Below, one piece after another: positions 1 to 13,720 of a stretch of DNA of 64,000 bases (positions within the stretch are counted from its first letter, which is position 1; every line of letters starts with the position of its first letter). The translations under genes were made by a program, and so were the position numbers. This DNA comes from Chamaecrista fasciculata. Taxonomy: Eukaryota > Streptophyta > Magnoliopsida > Fabales > Fabaceae. The notes below the pieces were generated by a model that did not search any database, was not told where the DNA came from, and saw nothing but the letters and a program-made list of their open reading frames with translations. The DNA is taken from NCBI GenBank assembly GCA_003254925.1, contig QANZ01052559.1:99407-163406 (forward strand), given 5' to 3'.

Positions 1-52
1 CTCCAATGGCTATTCAGTAAAACACCAAGAAAGATAAAGGTAGATTACATAC

Positions 53-3000
53 CCCCAAACCATGATGAGTGTACATCATTGATGTGACACCATCAAATCT
101 AAACCCATCAAACTTGTATTCTTCCAGCCACCATCGTGCATTTGAGAGCAAAAATCTTAGAACCTAAATAACAAAAAACCGTCACTATCAGAATGGAGGA
201 CAAATACTGTCAGAACTATAAAAATGAATTCTGCAAAGATGGTCCATACTTCCCAGCTTCCATAGTTAAAAATGCGAGAATCCCACATCCAGTGATAACC
301 CCGTGTCCCAGAATGGAAGTAATGAGCATCAGTTCCATCGAACATATTCAGCCCATCTAATGTATTATTCGATGCGTGGCTACAAGAAACCAATATTAAA
401 TATTAGGTCTAAGCCGGAGTTTAAAGTAGTATTATCAACAGGTCATTATAGGTAATAGTTTTCAAAATGTAGCCAAAGCATAACAATTCCAAGAGATGCC
501 ACCAAAAATAAATAAATTAAAGAATAAATTATGAACAATGATTACCTGTGTACAATATCCATCAGAACAAGAATACCTAGTTCATGGGCTCTATCTATCA
601 GAGACTTAAGTTCCTCTGGAGTTCCAAACCGGCTGCTAGGTGCAAAGAAATTTGTAACATGGTACCTGCATCAAGTAGAACAATATTTTTACAAGTTGGC
701 TGCTGAAATTTGAGAGGAAAACACCAATTCACTGAGAAACATGAGATACAAAAGAAAACAGCTTGTCACTGTCTAGAATCACAGTCAAAGCAAGAGCAAT
801 TCCCCAAAAAAAAAAAAAAATCCAAGGAAATATCAAATAGAATTCAGGTAGTTACCCAAAGCTAGCATAATAAGAATGCTCTTGGATAGCCATAATCTGG
901 ACAGCATTATAGCCTAGCTTTTTAATGCGGGGTAACACATCATCCCTAAAATTGGCATATGTGTTGATTTTAGCCTCCTGCATCTCAAGGTAGGTGACAA
1001 TATTAGTGGTACAAAAAAGAAATAAAGCACAGACACAAATTTCATTGGTTTATTCTAAAAAAAATAATCAAACTTCCTCTTGTTTAAATGACATTTATTA
1101 AGTAAAATTCTCCTCTTGGAATAATTACTTGGGACAAGGATCATTTATATGCCATAGTGTTAGTCTACCCAAACTTGCCTAAGTTTATTGAACTTTGGTA
1201 TGGTGGTGTGCACTCGGAAGTGAAAGCCATTCAATGCTTTTTGCAGAGAATCATGACTAAATATTTCTTTAAAGCAACCCAACACATGTTATATATAAAA
1301 GGAGTGGCTTCCCACGCAAGAAAATCAAATATTCCCCTTTAAGATCATATATGCACTAGCAAACAATATTGTCCTTTACATTCTAGCATTTACAATAACA
1401 ATAACTACACTAATCAAAATGTATTAGCAATCAGAGTATTAGATCACTGGCATCCAAGAAAAGAAACCAAGACTGGGAAAGGAACTGGAACCATTAAAGG
1501 AGCACATATCCAGTAGAGAAGAGGAACAGATGCCCACCGGACTACTCATTCCAACATGAGACTCGTATATTCTAAGTGATTTTGGCTTCTTTGGCTGTGG
1601 ATGTTTAAAAGCATATTTTTCCTGTAGAGAAGAAAACCAGAAAACCATTTAACAGAGATGCAACATGCAAGGCAGGAAAGTTAAATATAAATAGAAAAAC
1701 AAATCATGCTCAGCTTAGATTATCATATGTAGAAGTTGATGGTATGTAAAAAAGTACCACTTGCTATATTTGATTTTAGCAAAGGTCTCACCGCATTACT
1801 GGAAACCAATTATTTCAGAAAACCATTATCTTAATTTGACATTTTAAAATACTTCCTTATTATTATGTAGCCTGCTATGAAAGCTTATATAATATATAAT
1901 TGAATTCACTAGATTCACCACTTTCTCTTTTCTATTTATAACCTGCATGAAATGCAGAACCTTACCTCTTCTGGTGGATCGTAGTATAAGCCATTATACG
2001 GAATCTCACCCGGAGCCTGAACAGAAAACTTGATCCAAGCAGGAATTGAGTCCTTGATGCCAGAGGGAGTATCCATGCGGATCTAAATATACAAATTCAA
2101 GAAATATTTATTTGACAAAATGCCCACAAGGTTTTAGTTCCAAAATAAGAAATATTTAAAATGCACAATACCTATTCAGAGGATAAGTCTTGTAATCATT
2201 TTTTCATTACAGAAAAATAAAATCAATAAAGAAAGAAAGTAGGGAAGTGCATTAACAGATGACAAGACATCTCATAAAAGAAACAAGACTCAAAAACCAA
2301 ACAGGATTGCTAAATTTGTAACTTACCTTCACCCGAGAACCATGAGGAATTGGAGGCGAACCATCCACATTGTTTGGCACAAATATCTCCCAGACACCAA
2401 ATTCATTCTGTTTAGAAAAAATCAGTTAAACATCAGCAGTATCGTATAACAGATTTTATTATTAAAATTTGACTATTTCTGTTATAAAAGAAGCAGTAAG
2501 ATTTGTATAGTGACTATAATCACATCTTACAGGAGAAAATTTTCATTTGGAAAGAAGTATACTACTTAATGAATGGCATAATTTCTAACACTACCCAGCA
2601 TAACTGGCTTTCTTTTCCCATAATAAAAATTTTACTCCCTATTAACATCATCTACATTCTAGATCAAACAGACAGGAGGTGTAGAAAAAAATTAAAACCA
2701 CAAGATAATCAAGTAATAAACAAAGCTACAATTAGCATTTTTATAGCAAGAAGCATCCTAAATTTCTCAAGTAGTATAAAGCCAATCAAAGATAACGTAC
2801 CCGCTTCATTATATCTGCATTTGGGTTCCAATTGTTAAAGTCTCCAATTAGTGAGGCTGACTGAAAAGTAACCAAACCAATAATTGGCCATAATGGTCCA
2901 CAAGAGGGGAAAAATGGAGCTATACAGAGATTGAAACAGTAATTGTATTGTTGCTTCTAGATCCATGCACACAAGAATCTGAAAAATTTTCTAATCTTGA

Positions 3001-6000
3001 AATAGATTGAATAAGGCAGAGACCACCACTTTAAAAATATGCTAAAGATAAATTTTGAGAACTTATAAATGCATTTACTAACTCATCTTATTTTTAGATC
3101 ATCAGCAGTCAACAATTTTGGGCATTAACCATTGAGTGCGGTGAGCTCTCTAGATCAAACAAGTAGATATATCATATATGATTTAATGTCTGAATAAATG
3201 ACAAAGTGTTAAAGAGCATGTTTCTTTCATGCAACTTAAGAAATCCATCTCTAAAAACAATGAAAAGGCTGGGAGTCATTACAGTGCACACTGATTGAAT
3301 GCACTAAAACCTGCAACAGTGTTTTAAGTAAATGGATAACCAAGAAGAGCAGAATCTTAACACAAGTGACCCTGCACTCCCATTTTAAAAAAAAAAAGGG
3401 AAAAGTGTACAACTTAAAACATCGAAACCTCCCCCCACCCCCCACCTCAAACCCGGCTCAATAGAAAAAGGCCAAGGTTAATATCAAGAATTAAGATGAA
3501 GTATACCTTAGCTCCAGGTGCCCACTCTCTGTAAGTAATGCCTGTGGCACTGCAAAAATAGTTTGTATCAATAACAATCATAGAAATATTCAAAACTCAG
3601 AAAGCGTAGTTTTTCAGGTGAGATTAAGGTAAAGATATTTATGATAATTCTCTTAAATTCTCATCTTGATTTGATTTGGAACTTTTTAGGGATTCCTTAA
3701 TTTTTGTATGGGGGTTTAATTTTTGGGGAATATTTTAGGTGTTAGGCATTTGGATCTAAAGTCTAGTTAGATTAGGATTCTATTGCCCTTTGAATTTCAA
3801 ATACTTTAGTGGCAAGGTTTCTTGTCCTAGTCTGTTTGTCATCTATGTGCAAAAAATACTCATCCCTTAGGGTTTTTAGTCTTATTCTGGAATCTGTCCT
3901 TTCATATTCGTTTAATGGTTCCTTCAGACTTTGCTCTACAGCAGCAGTGTTGGATTAAGGGCTAAGGACTTGAGTAAGTAACAATTAAGATAAAGCATGA
4001 AAGGGCATATTCAATATCATATAAAGGCTGCACAGGCGATCACAAAGCAAACAACAATATAGAGACTTTTAATAAGATCTCAAAAGCACAATAAAGTTAT
4101 GCGCAATCATTCACAGAAAAGTATAACCATTTCATTGAACATAAAGGACAAGCAGAACATGATAAATTGATGGCTTTCTTCATGCTATATCATCATAGTG
4201 ATAAATAAGAATGATATAGCTTCAGAATAATATCTTATCAAGGATTCCACCCCATCTAACCAAAAGAAAAGTGTGTAATTTGAGCTTCAATTAGATTAAT
4301 TAATTATGGTTGGTCATGAACTTGGGATTTGCACAATTCATTTAATAAGAAATTTAATCATATCAAGCAAGTGACAATCACTAACTTTTGAAACAAAAAA
4401 GATAGATATATAATTATATATACATAGTGAGCAAGTGACACTCAGTAACTTTTGACACAAAAAAGATAGATATATAATTATGTATACACCGTGAGCATCA
4501 ATACATAAAGTCGGTGTAAAGTAAAACCTGCGTGTGAAACCAAATTTTTCGTAGCCACGAGAAAATGCCTCCAAACCACCTTCATTCTTGTCAATTTCCT
4601 CCCGCAATCTTTTGTACTGTCCGTAGCTGAATTTAGGAAAATACATATAGAAACAAATCAGATTATGTTACACAGTATGTTAAGTATCAAAGGAACAGAA
4701 GTATAACACACAAGAGTCTGAGAAACAAGAAAAAAAAAGTAATAAAACGAACAATGTTTTAGTCAACTTAAGGCTACAAAAACAGTATTGTATCATTTTT
4801 TTAAAAAAAAAAAAATTACAGCAAGATTTTCAACTTGTTAAATTTTTTATACAAATAATTGAGTAAAGAAATGAATTAAGACATATATGCAATGTTGCCT
4901 TTTAATGCTTTTATGGTGCAAGAGGCCCCATTAAACTTCCTCACGCTGCAAATTGAATATAATTTATAAGAATCATTTATTGGAAGGGAGGTAAAACATA
5001 TAACACGAAGGAGACCCAAAAAAGAGAAACAAATAGCTCATAAGTAGCTTGTTCTCAATGTGAAATCACTATAAGAAAAATATAAGTTATGAAAACGTGT
5101 GATTAATTTAAAGAATTTCATAATACATGAGACAAGCTTAAATTGAAGCATTGTTAACATTTCCCAGCTACATGAAGCACATAAAGGCTACAGTTTGTCA
5201 AATTCTATTTTCATACAATAGCATAAATCAGAAGGAATAGCATGGTAATTATAAATTAATAAGCAAGTTATAAGAACCTTGAGAAGGAAGTTATTTTAGC
5301 TTCCAAAGCTTTCCAAGACATATTCTATTCAGAAGAACACATAATTATCTCACTTACACTATAAGAAGCTTCAAGTAAAAAAGTTAACTCACCGGAAATC
5401 AAGATGGTCACGGTAACCTTGCAAAAGTGGATCAATTTCAAATATCTTCTTCCCAGTGCCTGGTGGAGGGATGATCTTGGGTTTAACTTCATCTCCTTCT
5501 ATTTTTACTCTCGTTTTGGTAGAAGTTGATGTCTTCTCAGCTTGAGCATTAACATTATTATCTACAGTTGATGAACCTAACCCTTCCTCAACCTCTCTAA
5601 AACCACTTGTTGCTTCATCATCCATGTATTTATTACCATCTTCCATGGTTATACCCTCTAAGTTTTGAAGATCCTAAAAAATTAATGAACAAAGAATATC
5701 TAACTAAATTAGTAACTTTGTGATGGAAAAAAGCCCCTGCACTATGTGATTACTAAAATTAATAAAGAAAAGGCAAAAACAAAAATAGTTATCTATTCAC
5801 ATTCTGGATTGCTACCTATGAAAATACAGAAAACAGTAATGTTTACACTGAATGGCCAAGAAATTTAAGAATGGCCACAAAGAATCCTTAAGCAATTAGT
5901 TCCTCAATCCACAAAAAGCTCAATACTACAATTATGCATGATCTGTTGATGCTTTCACTCTAATTTTAATACTCCCCCGACATTGGGTTGGAAACAAAAA

Positions 6001-8674
6001 TGTTTCCAAGAATCTGGCTCACAACACGATGTAATTCTACTAAGAGAGTTTATAGTGCCCCCCAAAAAGGTATTCATCATGAAGCCCGAGACTAATAGCA
6101 TTTTTAATATTTCAGGGAAAAAAAACTTAAGAGGCCAATAGGATTCATATAAAAAGGACCTGGAAAAACAAAGTTATCAATCCCTAGTAGACATAGTAAG
6201 GAAAGCTTTTCTATCCATCTAGTTTCAATGAGCTTTTTTAACAGGCAAGTTTCCTTCTCAATATCACAGGCCTTAAAGTTCCAGAAGCAGTCTATTTTTC
6301 AAATTTCTGGAAACCACTTATAGTATGCAATTTTTTATATATTTTCTTAATGCTAAAGTTCAATTAACAGGCAGTTTCTCATAATTCCAGTAGTAGCAGC
6401 CTACTTTCCACATTTTTCAAGATGCATATGACAACAAAACCATAAGTCATATAGGGAAATGGCAGGCAACCACAGAACAAGCATGCAAAGTATTTATATA
6501 AAACTATCAACTACAAATAAGTTCCCCATGGCTATGGACAGAACTCAGAAGCACCTGTGTTTCCTGCGAGGTTAGTTCAGGTGTTTCAAGTTGACCTGTC
6601 AGTGTTGAATTGTCATCTTGACCTCCAGGTGCAAGAACTTTATCAGATGCAGCAACCACAGAAGATGAGGAATCAGAATCATGGGAAAATTTCCCAGCAA
6701 GGACCTTCCCTACAAGGTGTCATTAATGCATCAGTGAGGTATTTTCAATCTTATAGTTTGGCATTCATCCTAAAGAGAAAAAAGTACCTCTTTCTTCATG
6801 TTTTCTATTTCCACAAAGTTATCCGATTCATGTTTTTGCACTTAATAGCAATCAATCATTATAAATTAACAGCAACTATACAAATCAACTAACAAACTAT
6901 ATAACATTACAATTTAAAACCAAAATAAGAGCTCAGAGTTCAATTAAAAAACTATATAACATTACACTTTAAAACCAAAATAAGACCTCAGAGTTCAATC
7001 AACTAACAAACTATATAACATTACACTTTAAAACTAAAATAAGACCTCAGAGTTCAATTAAATCTAGTCAGGTGAAGAAGATAGGCTTGAAAAGAATCCT
7101 TAGAAATTAGAATAGTTTAGATTTTCTTAAAAACTCAATACAAACGAAGAGAGGGAAAGAATCAGGAGTCCACAGAAAATCATGAGAAAGTAAGTCAAAT
7201 TATTTATTGTCGACATAAGTTTCCAAGCAGCTAAGCTTCCTCTATATGGTTTCCCGGAGTACCAACCATTCCTGATTTAGTGAAGAACTGAAATCATCAT
7301 AACCATTATCTGCTTCAACAAATGATCATCTACATAATGCAAATTTTTTTTCCAGATAAAAATTAAAGCACAAATTGTTTTTTTTTTACAAGAAACATTA
7401 AAGCACAAATTGTTACCTCAAGAGAGTATAGACAACTAGCAAATAGCAATAACATTTTTCATTCTGCCACATACAGAGCAGTTAATCTGGTTAATCAACT
7501 CAAGGTTGAACCACACAGAACCAAGCATGATCTCAACCACCTAGCTCTTATAATATCAACTTCGTACTTGAAAGAAGTACAACGTAAAAAAAACTAGACC
7601 GAAAACTTAGGTAGCATAATTCAAAAAAGAAAAGGAAAAATAAAAAAAATAAAAATGAGAATCTCCTTAACACAGCAACTTTCAGATGTATACTCCACGC
7701 CGGTCTACAACACTTCTGCATTTAGTTGTTAGCTTGATACTTTATTACAATCTAGATAGAATTTAAACTTCAAGTAGTCTTGCCTGATTTTAAAATTAGA
7801 CATTGATGAATCAAATGTACAAGTTCAGCATCTACGCAAAACTTGAGAGCTAAATTTTCAACAAAATGGAACCAGTGGTTTGGGATTGGCATAAATGAGT
7901 TCATATGTTAGAAGCTGCCCTGAAGGATACGACTTCCAACTATACAATAAGCAACGACATTAAACTACAAAGGAGATACATAATGGAATTAAGATTGATT
8001 CGACTACTTTTTTTTTAACAAAAAAAAAAGCGAAGAAGAAGGAGGATACGACTTCCAACTATACAAAAAGCAATGGATGTTGGGTGACATGAACTACAAA
8101 GATGATACATGATGGAAATAAGATTGATTCGACTCTTTTTTAAAAAAAAAAAAAAAAAAAAAANNNNNNNNNNNNNNNAAAAAAAAAAAAAAAAAAAAAA
8201 GACGAAGAAGAAGAAGAAATGTGAAAACGTGGTTGTTTTTCGTGAGAAACCGAAGCCGAAAGTGCAAGGATTAAGGAATTTCAAGGACCTAAATAAAGAC
8301 GCATATGATGATTGCAATGACAACTCGAAGAAACAGAATGCCTATACTGAGCCTGGAAACACAGTATTAGAAAATCCATTTCGAAGAATCACTATAGTGT
8401 TTTCTTACATTAACGAAGCCAATTTTGAAGGCTGAAGCAAACACTGGCTCTAACTCCGGTAATAAAGTGAGATTCTCAACCAGACCAAAAACAAAAAAAC
8501 AAAAAAAAACAAAAAAAAGAGTGAGAGTGAGGTAAGGAAATTACGAGAAACTGAATCCCTGTTCATGTAGAAGGAGAGATGTGCAGTCCTACCATCGGCA
8601 TGGAAGCTAGGTTGCGAAAACTTGCAGAGTGAAGGAAGAACACGAAATCGTATTCCAGGTATAGTATAAATCAT
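53..8674 (-). CDS. SBE2: Starch branching enzyme, class II (1,4-alpha-glucan branching enzyme), plastidial; 3' part beyond window
   Basis: Cuts alpha-1,4 glucan chains and rejoins them by alpha-1,6 bonds in amylopectin synthesis in plastids. Thirteen exons can be placed by GT-AG sites and frame: 8545-8674, 6555-6709, 5393-5673, 4528-4626, 3507-3549, 2801-2860, 2327-2407, 1966-2082, 1538-1621, 856-977, 546-665, 250-379 and about 53-163. They encode 511 continuous residues. The N-terminus ([10 protein letters not shown]) is a class II-like transit peptide, followed by a Ser/acidic linker. Exons 5-7 carry the CBM48 module ([15 protein letters not shown]). The GH13 barrel follows with region I (MDIVHSHASNN) and region [14 protein letters not shown], where Asp498 is the expected nucleophile. 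Regions III and IV lie off the left edge. The start is chosen because upstream in-frame Met at 8710 adds residues unlike the family. Intron 1 contains an assembly gap. Class II is assigned from the N-terminus; SBE2.1 versus 2.2 is not resolved. Confidence 0.95.
4367..4494. repeat. 64-bp tandem duplication in SBE intron 4
   Basis: Two adjacent 64-bp copies (4367-4430 and 4431-4494), each starting gcaagtgaca and containing gatagatatataatta, differ at several bases. The right copy ends about 34 bp from the 3' border of exon 4, on the intron donor side. Confidence 0.9.
6887..7062. repeat. Three-copy tandem repeat of about 55-59 bp in SBE intron 1
   Basis: The block ctatataacattac, then tttaaaac.aaaataag, then ctcagagttcaat occurs three times with spacing of 55 and 59 bp. 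Copies are nearly identical, so the array is recent. It lies in intron 1, upstream of exon 2 in gene direction. Confidence 0.92.
7925..8136. repeat. Tandem duplication (period 119 bp) ending in poly-A/T in SBE intron 1
   Basis: ggatacgacttccaactata starts at 7925 and again at 8044. Both copies continue through a related segment to aagattgattcgact and then a long T/A homopolymer. The second homopolymer contains the N run, so the length here is not reliable. Confidence 0.9.
8164..8178. other. Assembly gap inside a poly-A tract
   Basis: Fifteen Ns flanked by long A runs in SBE intron 1. Reading frames that cross it are artefacts. Confidence 0.99.
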
Positions 8675-11600
8675 CGTTTTAGCCTCTTCCGCTCTAAACT
8701 CAAAACTCAAAACTCTAAATACTAGTGAGAGAAGTGAAAGACAGATCCAGATTCAATGAGGGTGGTGTATGAAGTATGAAGTGGTAAATTGGAGAAGTTC
8801 AATGAGGCCGTGAGAACCGTGATGATAAGTTAGACTAGCAATTTTTATTTATTATTTATTTTATTATTTATTATATTTATATATTCTAGTGTCTCCTATA
8901 TATCCTAGGAAATATAATAATAAACGGATTAAAATTAAAATAAAGAATCAAAGGGAGGAAAGATAATTTGCGGGGTGAAAGGTATCTGTCAATGTAACTA
9001 CAATCGAAGCATAGCATGCAACGTGTGCAGTTCAACACAGAATACTCATGTGACGGGATGAGATTTTGGACTGCGGGACCGACCATCTTCATTCTATCGT
9101 CCATCGTTCCACCTAGTGGGCTCAAGGATATTATGATAAGATTGCCTCTCGACGTGCGGCTTCATTTTTTTTATTCTTAATATTACATTAATAATTACGT
9201 TATTAGTTTACGTGCTTAGCCTCTTAATCTTTCTCCACCGTTGTTTAGCAAGGTTCAACCCTTAAGAGTGAGCATTATTTAACTTTCATGCCAGCGTAAT
9301 TCAGTGAATCACTTAACTTCTCTGTTATGATTTGATAGTGTACCATGAAAGAACATAAAAAGAAAATAGTGGGAAAGGTTCTTTCTTTGGCTTAAAAGAA
9401 AGGGAAAGGTTCCTTTTGAGTTGTGGACTTGTGGGGGTATGGAATATGCCCTACCCCTGAATCAAGAATGATGTTTAATTGTTTATTTCTGTAAAATTCT
9501 TTCGGTCTTCGAAAATGATTAAGAAATGAAACCAGACAATATTCGCGTTTATATTTTATAACCCGAGTTGACAAAATATTATATAATTCGTTAATAAGCT
9601 TGACGCATGTTTTAAATGTAATAGAAAAGTTATGGTCTTCCATAACTTTCGATTCTCGGATTCATACATTCACATATTTATCTATTTATTTATTTTTGTA
9701 TATAATTGTTGCAAACGATGATAATAAAATTTTAAAGTGTTTATGAGTTAATTGTGTCTTCATATTTATAGCATTAATTGTGTCTTCATAATAGAAAAGG
9801 TTGCAAAAATAATAATAATAACTATAAAATAGAAAGAGAATCTAAAATTTATTCTCGTACTATTTATAGCTTATAGGCCTCATATTCCGGGAAGAAAAGA
9901 AAAATGTACTAAGAGGTAAGAACTAAGAACACTCCCATGACAATTATTTATAATAATATATTAAAATTTCGTGATATATTTTGTTTTATTTTCTTTATAC
10001 ATGAGTTCTAACCTGAATTTTTTTCTAATTTTTTAAAAACAAAATTTAACTGCTTTATTGTATTTTTATTTTAAAAACATAAAATTTAAATATCACGATT
10101 GTAATAATAAGGCAACTCAATATATTACATATATATTTTCTTTTTTCTTTAGAAAAAGTTAAGTTCATGTTAAAATATCTAAGACATGTTCATGTCCAAA
10201 AAAAATATCTATCACAAGCTGGGCATGATTGAACATTTCCTACAATTCATTATTGAAATGAAAGAAAATTGGCACCGTTTACCCAAAAAAAATTGCACCG
10301 ATATTTTTCAAATTTTCATATACGGGTGAGATAATACAGACAGGTCACCCCTCGCTTTCATGTGTACTTTTTGGAGAATCAAGAACAAGAATCAATGGTA
10401 CGTATCTGAGTAAGAACCTACGCCAACGGAATCATATCCGTTGAGAAAACTGTGATGATGGAATATGCCATTTCCATTTATAGAATCTCAGTCTCCCTCA
10501 TCAATTTTGCTTTCTCTTTTAATGTTTATGTTCTGTCCTGGTATTATTAAAAGAAAGAAAAAAGAAGCTAATATCTTTCGACAATCACTTAAATTTTAGA
10601 GCTTAATTTGAGGTGGAGGGTGAAAAGTGNCGCATCAGTCTGACGCGATTTCAGCGTCTTTTTTTTTTTAAAAAAAAAAAATTAATTTTTTATCAGCCGG
10701 TGCCACGTGGCACACGCTGATTGGTGGGCAGGGTCTGAAATCGAGTTGGCCTAATGTGTATCCCATCTTGGGAAATAAGAAAAAGCAACGGGTATCCTAA
10801 TACATAATAATTTAATTTGTATTATTAATATAAAAAAACCGAAAAGTGGATTCTGATCATATTCTGTGAAAATAACTGATATAAGGACATTGTAATAATG
10901 CAAGGCTTATAAGTATTGCTGCTATTTAGAAGATAATAAATTGCATATCTTCATTAATTTCGAAAAATTTCCACGGTGTACTGTTTCTTCTAATTGGGCT
11001 CCTGAGTCCTGGCTCCATTCGTTACTAAAACAGGAAAATAGACAAGAACGTCTCAACTTAAGCAGCCTGACCATGTGCTTCTTTGGACCACTATGGAAAA
11101 GCTAGATTTGTCCCATCAAGCACCCTAATTATGTGGTAGATATTCCTGCAATACACTCCGTTATGTGTCTTAAGTTTAATATACAATGAAGATTTTTTTA
11201 TTATAGATCAGAAAATCCAGGTCAAACTGTATCTAATACAATCAGCATTTTGGGATTATAGGCGGGAGCATCTGGTTCGGACATAAAGAAAGCACAAGGG
11301 AGAATTATCTATCTATTCAATATCATCCTGATAAAAATCCATGTCCAAGTTGAATTGCAGTTCTTTTCCACTCATGACTTCTGTAATGTTTTGAACTCTG
11401 CATTATAATGACCAAGGTTGTATCTAAATTGTCTCTGAGCTCCACCAATATTAGTTCATATATATATGTGTGTGTGTTATTACCCATGGACTACACAGTC
11501 CATGTCTATATTTCAGAGAGAAGAATGAAGGTAATATGATCAGAATTATTCAATGTGTTATTCAGTCCAATCATCAAGACTAACACCCCCCTCACCCCTC

Positions 11601-11724
11601 CCACCCAAAGAAAAAAAGAAAATCTAGTCTAGTCTTATTATATAAGAGAGCTCTAACAAATAATAGCTTGCTTAACTAGACCATACTGTATTATTAAATG
11701 TATTACAAATATGATAGTGTGAAC
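8675..11724. other. Intergenic: SBE promoter side and RLPH2 3' flank
   Basis: No gene seen. The SBE 5' flank has an A/T-only stretch near 8838-8886 of repeated ttta/ttat. One ambiguous base lies at 10630. A T-run/A-run hairpin (about 10 + 11 bp) occurs near 10661-10682, followed by a CACGTG core at 10704-10712 within gccacgtggc. There is a short (tg)n tract near 11468. About 3 kb separates two genes on the same strand. Confidence 0.7.
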
Positions 11725-13317
11725 CTATTTTTCCAAGACATCTGTATCGCGAATTATCTTCATTGAAGGAAGAATAATCGCAGCTATTGGCTTAGCTTCA
11801 AATCCACCACCTTCATCAATGACCAGCCTCAAGCCTTCTACATGGAGTTTTGCATGATGACCACTGACCACGATGGTTGAACTTTCCCTTAGTTCCTACG
11901 AGAAAAGTAAAAAGAAGCAAGTCAATTAGTACGATTTTGTGGTAACCGCAACACCAAAGTCTAAGAAAAATGATTTCTGACAACAATTTTGTATCAAAAT
12001 CATATGTTCAACATTCCATACACGTAGAAATTAACAAGAAAATATTTTGGTCAAAGCAGCAGCAGCAAGCTATTATTACCTCTGGTATATCCCATACATT
12101 TTTTCTTCCACTTAGAGCCTCCACCTTAGGCACCTGGGTTTCCCGAGCTTTCAGAGATTTTAATTGCTCTTTCACGTCCTTTCCTTTCTCCAAACCAGCA
12201 TGGACAGCAATCAATTTGCAGGATTTAATCCCATCATTAGTCTCCACAGGGACATCATCCTAGTAAAATGGACATCATGATGCAGAGAGCTTCAGCAGTT
12301 GATCCTTTATTCTACATCAATGTGCAGACTCAATATGGAAGTGTTTTTCTAATAAGAGGCAGATCAATAACTTTAAAATATATGTCAATTGACCAGGAAA
12401 TTATGTCTTGTAAGACAGAGAGACAAAAAAAGAATTCCCACCTCTTCGTGGACCCAAACTAAATCAGCAAGAAACTTCTTGTGCTCATCGGGAACTGCTT
12501 TAACCAAATCTGTATGCAATAACCCTTTAGTTTAGAAAATAACACAAAAAAATGTACAGTTTCAAGGAATGGTACCAACAACTTGAACATGTAAAACAAA
12601 ACAGAGATAACTACCTAACAGAATAACCCAAAACTGAAACTGTAACAGAATTGGTACCAAATTATAACAAATACCTAATTGATAAAGCAATAATTAAGAA
12701 GTACCTAGCCCAAATTGACAGTGACACCCTCAAAAATCACAAACCAGCAAGAATAAATCAAAATCCATAAAAGAAGAAAGAAGAGTGGCTAGGGAAAGCA
12801 AAGCAAGAAGTATACCAGCAGAACCATGAGGAACTCCATAAGACTCAAAAGTGGGCCCAGCATCATAAATGGAACCCATATAATCAATACCCTTGGCCAC
12901 ATTGTGCTTGACCTTAATTGTACCAGACCAGCGTCTACCTTGAAGGTACATCTTTTCATATCCCTCACCTTTAAACCATCCCTCTCTATCCTCATTGGCC
13001 GCGAAACTTTTCCAGCCGTCGGAGAAGTCGGAGCCATCGGAGGGCGGTGGCAGAAGGTGGAGGAAGGCGGAGAAAGCAAGATCATGGTTCCCGGAAAGAA
13101 AAACGTGCTTCTGATTAGGGTATTTAGAGGGTAATTGTATCAGGAAATCGATAACTTTACGGGTATCAGGACCACGGTCGCAGTAATCCCCCAAGAAGAT
13201 TATGGTGGCGGATTGAAATAACGAAGGCTCAATTTCCATCTCCAGATTAGACCACAAGTTCTGGAGCTTGCTGAAGAAACCATGGATGTCACCTATGCAA
13301 CACACTACCTTAGCCAT
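11725..13317 (-). CDS. RLPH2: RLPH2-type PPP-family phosphatase (calcineurin-like metallophosphoesterase)
   Basis: Encodes a 306-residue Rhizobiales-like phosphatase 2 homologue. This PPP-fold family is known in Arabidopsis to act as a tyrosine phosphatase despite Ser/Thr phosphatase ancestry. Exons: 12816-13317, 12442-12509, 12080-12259 and 11725-11895; joined length is 921 bp, in frame, stop TAG. Metal-site motifs are all present: GDIHG (Asp10, His12), GDYCDRGP (Asp44), GNHD (Asn77, His78), then HAGLEKG and SGHH in exons 3 and 4. The C-terminus has [15 protein letters not shown], typical of the family. No transit peptide is evident because GDIHG begins at residue 9, so a soluble cytosolic or nuclear location is likely. 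The next gene, on the same strand, starts far away; no functional link is implied. Confidence 0.94.
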
Positions 13318-13469
13318 GATGATCCTTGCCTCTCCCGGAATTACTGAGTCGAATCACTCGATGTCAATGTTTAGTATAACCTTCGTCTTGCAATATTTAT
13401 CCCAACTCTGAGTTTATGGTTTATCCTGGCAACATAAACCTAAGTACCGAATATTCTCGTTACTCGTTA

Positions 13470-13720
13470 ACAGACTAGTGAAAAAAACCGGTTATTCGCC
13501 GGTGGAAGGCTCGGGTCACTGATTCAATGATTCAACCAGTTGAATCGGTTTACTTAAAAAATACATTTTCAAATATACATATTTATCAAATACATATTAA
13601 TATCTTACAATAATATAAATATAAAATAAAAATTAAACACTTTTGTACCTTTAAAGTTATTTTGTAATTTTAACTGTAATAAATTTTGTAAAAATTATAT
13701 ATTGAAAGGTGACTTATAAT
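13470..13720. repeat. CCGG-rich repeat-family fragment (copy 1)
   Basis: Begins near aaaaaaaccggttattcgcc and matches 20455-20700 over more than 150 bp, including ggaaggctcgggtcactg and tcggtttacttaaaaaatac, then the same AT-rich tail. Only the left arm is recognisable here. A further region rich in ccggt/cggg words at 14318-14500 may belong to the same family. Confidence 0.75.

Noticed and set aside
6887..7062. Possible CRISPR-like array
   Set aside because: Only three adjacent copies with no distinct spacers, in a plant intron; it is an ordinary tandem repeat.
8109..8435. Lys-rich open frame crossing the first N run
   Set aside because: Created by the poly-A tract and Ns within SBE intron 1; no protein family.
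12826..13134. Plus-strand open frame of 102 codons
   Set aside because: Antisense to the RLPH2 first exon; sequence follows the complement of a conserved coding exon.
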